This document shows positions 61,795-64,000 of a stretch of 64,000 nt of DNA, one piece after another (position 1 is the stretch's first letter; the number at the start of each line of letters is the position of its first letter). This DNA is from Spirodela intermedia (taxonomy: Eukaryota; Streptophyta; Magnoliopsida; Alismatales; Araceae): positions 6,507,037 to 6,571,036 of the forward strand of contig LR746274.1 in the NCBI GenBank assembly GCA_902729315.2, written 5' to 3'. Below the pieces are notes generated by a model, which was not told the origin of the DNA, ran no database searches, and saw nothing but the letters and a program-made list of their open reading frames with translations. A program made the translations under genes and the position numbers.

Positions 61795-64000
61795 ATGGGC
61801 AAGTCAAAGAAGAAGTCCGGTGTTCAGGTATCGACTGAGGTTTCGGGGTTTTCATGTTTGATGAAGAAAGTATTTTCTTTGGTTGAAATTGATGAAAGGC
61901 ATTAACGCTGTAGGTTGTTGCGGCTCCTGCTGCCATGCCTCCTCCTAAGTTTGCCAAAAAAGGTTGGTTGGTGATAATAGGATCCATTTGACCAGTTAGC
62001 TTACTGTCTCTTAAACAAAGATGTTTGCCAGGTAAGAGAGGCGCCGAGGAGCCTACCGAGATTCCAGTGAACTTGAAGAAGCAGAAGAAGACGGGTGTAC
62101 TTAAGAAGGAGGAGAAAAAGACGAAGAAGATCGTACATAATCCGCTACCGAAGGAAGACAATGGTACCTCTGAGGAGACCATATCATCAGAATCTTCTGA
62201 TGGAGTAAGTGTCAGAGGGCTCACTACTCGGTTATGGAGGTTTTGTTTATTAAAAAAAATACCCATGCTTGTTTTATTTCAGTTTTTTGAAAATATTTGC
62301 CAGCTTTGAATTCGTTTTATGTTGATTCAGGAGCTTGGTTCTAAACTTTCTGCAAAGTCGTCTGCTGTTGCTCCTAAGAATGGTTCAGTGAAGAAGATGA
62401 AGGTATTTCATACGAAAGTTCAGTAATATGATCAAGATGTGGTATGATCTGATGTCAAATCGTTGTGGGTATTCTTTTCCACGATAATTCCATAGAACTT
62501 CACTTTGCTTTTCGGAGTGTCTTATAAAACTAGTTTTTAAAGTTTTTGACGATAACGCTGCAACCTTTAAATCGTCTCCTTCTGTGTTCCCATTAATCAG
62601 CGACAGCATCTCTGACTATCATTTCCCGCGTCTTTTTCATGATGTTTCTTTCGCTGCACGCCTCTGAAATAGAGTTGAAAATGCTTTAATGTAGCAGCAT
62701 TGATTACCACAGAAAAATCTAAGAAAATTTTAAAATATCAAGATTTTTCCGAGGCTATTTGTGCTCTTCGATTTATAGATTTCGCTTTCTAGCTTTGGTA
62801 GTTGGGTATTTCATTTCTCACTTTGATTCTGATGACGAGGTCATTATGCATCTTCGTTATTTATCAAACTACACTGAATGTTGTGAGCTCGTCACTCTGA
62901 TATGTAGTTTCATATTATTAGAATCCTTGATGCAGAAAGTGGCGCCAACAGCTAAAAAAAGAGCTGCACCTAAATGGGAGGAGGATGAGGAGTTGAGTGA
63001 CGCCTCCGATCGTGACTCAGACGCAGACGAGGAGAAAGTATGCTTCTTAACCCGCAAATACTACTATTTCACCATTGTTCATTAGCCCTAGAATAGAAAA
63101 GAAAATGAATCAAAGCATTTATTGGAATTCGAGTGCTTTGCCATTATATGAGTCATTAGAATGTTATTATTTACGTTGAAGTTTATATCCTATTGAATGG
63201 GGTTCAACAATCATTCGGGTGCTTATCTTTGATTCGTGTCTGCTTAATTTTTTGCATCTCTGCAATGTCTGACATCAAGAAGGCCGACGCCAAAGTTTCT
63301 AAGATGGATGAAGGTCTTAGTGATGATGGTGTCGATGATGGCAGTGCTGAGGAAGGGTCCGATGGTGAGCCCTCCGAAGTGCAAGAGTCGAAGCAGGTAA
63401 AACCTCAAATAAGATTTCATTGAGGTGCGTCTGCTCTGCACGGAGAGATCATGCACATCTTTGTGTTTGTGTGGTCTCTTCTATTTCTTGGTCTTGTCTT
63501 ATTCGTTTGTTGCATCTATAATCGAATTCCAGTCGGCAGATGATTCTGAAGAGGATTCCCCTGATGAGGACTCATCAGATGAAGAAAGCGAAGATGAGAA
63601 ACCTACCAAGTCCCTGAAGAAGGTGAATTACGTCCTGAGAACAAACGATTTTTTTTTCACTTTGTTGTTTATACAAGTTTTCCGCAGATTTTGACAATTG
63701 TAGTCAGAATCGGCGTGCTTGTTCTTGCCCACGCTGCAGTCGCTTTCCATAGATGTATCCTAATGGCCTACTGATTTGAAGTCAAAGATACGCCGGTGTA
63801 TCATGGCAAGATATTGAGGAATACTCTGTCTTGAGCTGCTATGAAAATGATTCTTTAAATTCGATGTTTACCAGATCCATGGTGAATTTGATGGAGCAGT
63901 AAATTAAGGGCTCATTTCTGCGCCAGCCAATCAATTAATCGGGTTAAAAATCGTTTATCTTAAAAATCCTATCATAATGTCCTGCAACGATTGGTATTTG
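61795..64000 (+). CDS. NUC1: Nucleolin-like protein, N-terminal half (truncated by right edge)
   Basis: Seven exons in phase so far: 61795-61827, 61914-61962, 62032-62204, 62331-62402, 62936-63037, 63280-63396 and 63533-63622, giving 212 residues. The gene continues beyond 64000. The protein starts MGKSKKKSGVQ and alternates Lys-rich stretches (NLKKQKKTG, KKEEKKTKK, SVKKMKK) with acidic Ser/Glu/Asp stretches (SSESSDG, WEEDEELSDASDRDSD, DDSEEDSPDEDSSDEESEDE), which is the plant nucleolin N-terminus (PARL1/NUC-L). The two RRMs and the GAR tail expected after it lie outside the window. Nucleolin acts in rDNA chromatin and pre-rRNA processing. Nopp140 is the main alternative because it also has acidic/basic repeats. 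Exon 6 has the weakest acceptor (ATCAAG). The promoter carries site II and telo-box elements, as expected. Confidence 0.8.

Noticed and set aside
1-64000. CRISPR arrays, bacterial operons, rRNA genes or organelle insertions
   Set aside because: No regular spacer arrays, no rRNA core motifs and no plastid or mitochondrial gene blocks were seen; gene structure is nuclear throughout.

Overview
The window is nuclear DNA from a flowering plant. Its genes are split by spliceosomal introns, all GT-AG except one apparent GC-AG. They encode plant-type proteins: GHR1-type receptor pseudokinase, plant BRCA1 with an extended PHD finger, hydroxyproline O-galactosyltransferase, nsLTP1 and patatin-related PLA-III. 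The spacers carry plant Copia retroelements and many long GA/CT microsatellites. Some exons are very GC-rich while introns and spacers are AT-rich, as in many non-grass monocots and magnoliids. I cannot fix the species.

Layout, left to right: PAT1 5' half (minus, runs off the left edge, starts at 5056); a GA-rich spacer; a patatin-related phospholipase of class III (plus, 9029-10613); mitochondrial 3-hydroxyisobutyrate dehydrogenase (plus, 12205-16400), tail to tail with GHR1 (minus, 16552-20154). A transposon graveyard follows (about 21.6-27.1 kb). It holds a minus-strand Copia relic, a 108-bp tandem repeat and two diverged inverted copies of an unidentified element of about 1.4-1.6 kb. Next come a GALT2-type galactosyltransferase (plus, 28289-34141), tail to tail with BRCA1 (minus, 35064-39416); a type 1 lipid transfer protein (plus, 40829-41251) followed by a tRNA-Val-like sequence lacking its anticodon arm; a metallo-beta-lactamase-fold hydrolase (minus, 41921-52551) whose intron 5 holds a whole but decayed Copia element; a C3HC zinc-finger (NIPA-like) protein (minus, 53883-59869); and, divergent from it, the N-terminal half of a nucleolin (plus, from 61795, off the right edge).

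The genes are ordinary housekeeping and signalling genes: mRNA decapping, valine catabolism, stomatal ROS signalling, arabinogalactan glycosylation, DNA repair, cuticle or lipid transfer and ribosome biogenesis. They do not form one pathway. The neighbour pairs HIBADH/GHR1, GALT2/BRCA1 and C3HC/nucleolin are, from memory, also close neighbours in Arabidopsis (At4g20930/20940, At4g21060/21070, At1g48950/48920), so the window looks like an old conserved gene neighbourhood. I found no novel multi-gene system. The observations most worth checking are the tRNA-like element just behind the LTP gene, the U6-like promoter signature in the repeat zone, and the GA/CT tracts near most gene starts. Exon boundaries were derived by hand from splice consensus, reading frame and family homology, so each may be off by a few bases.
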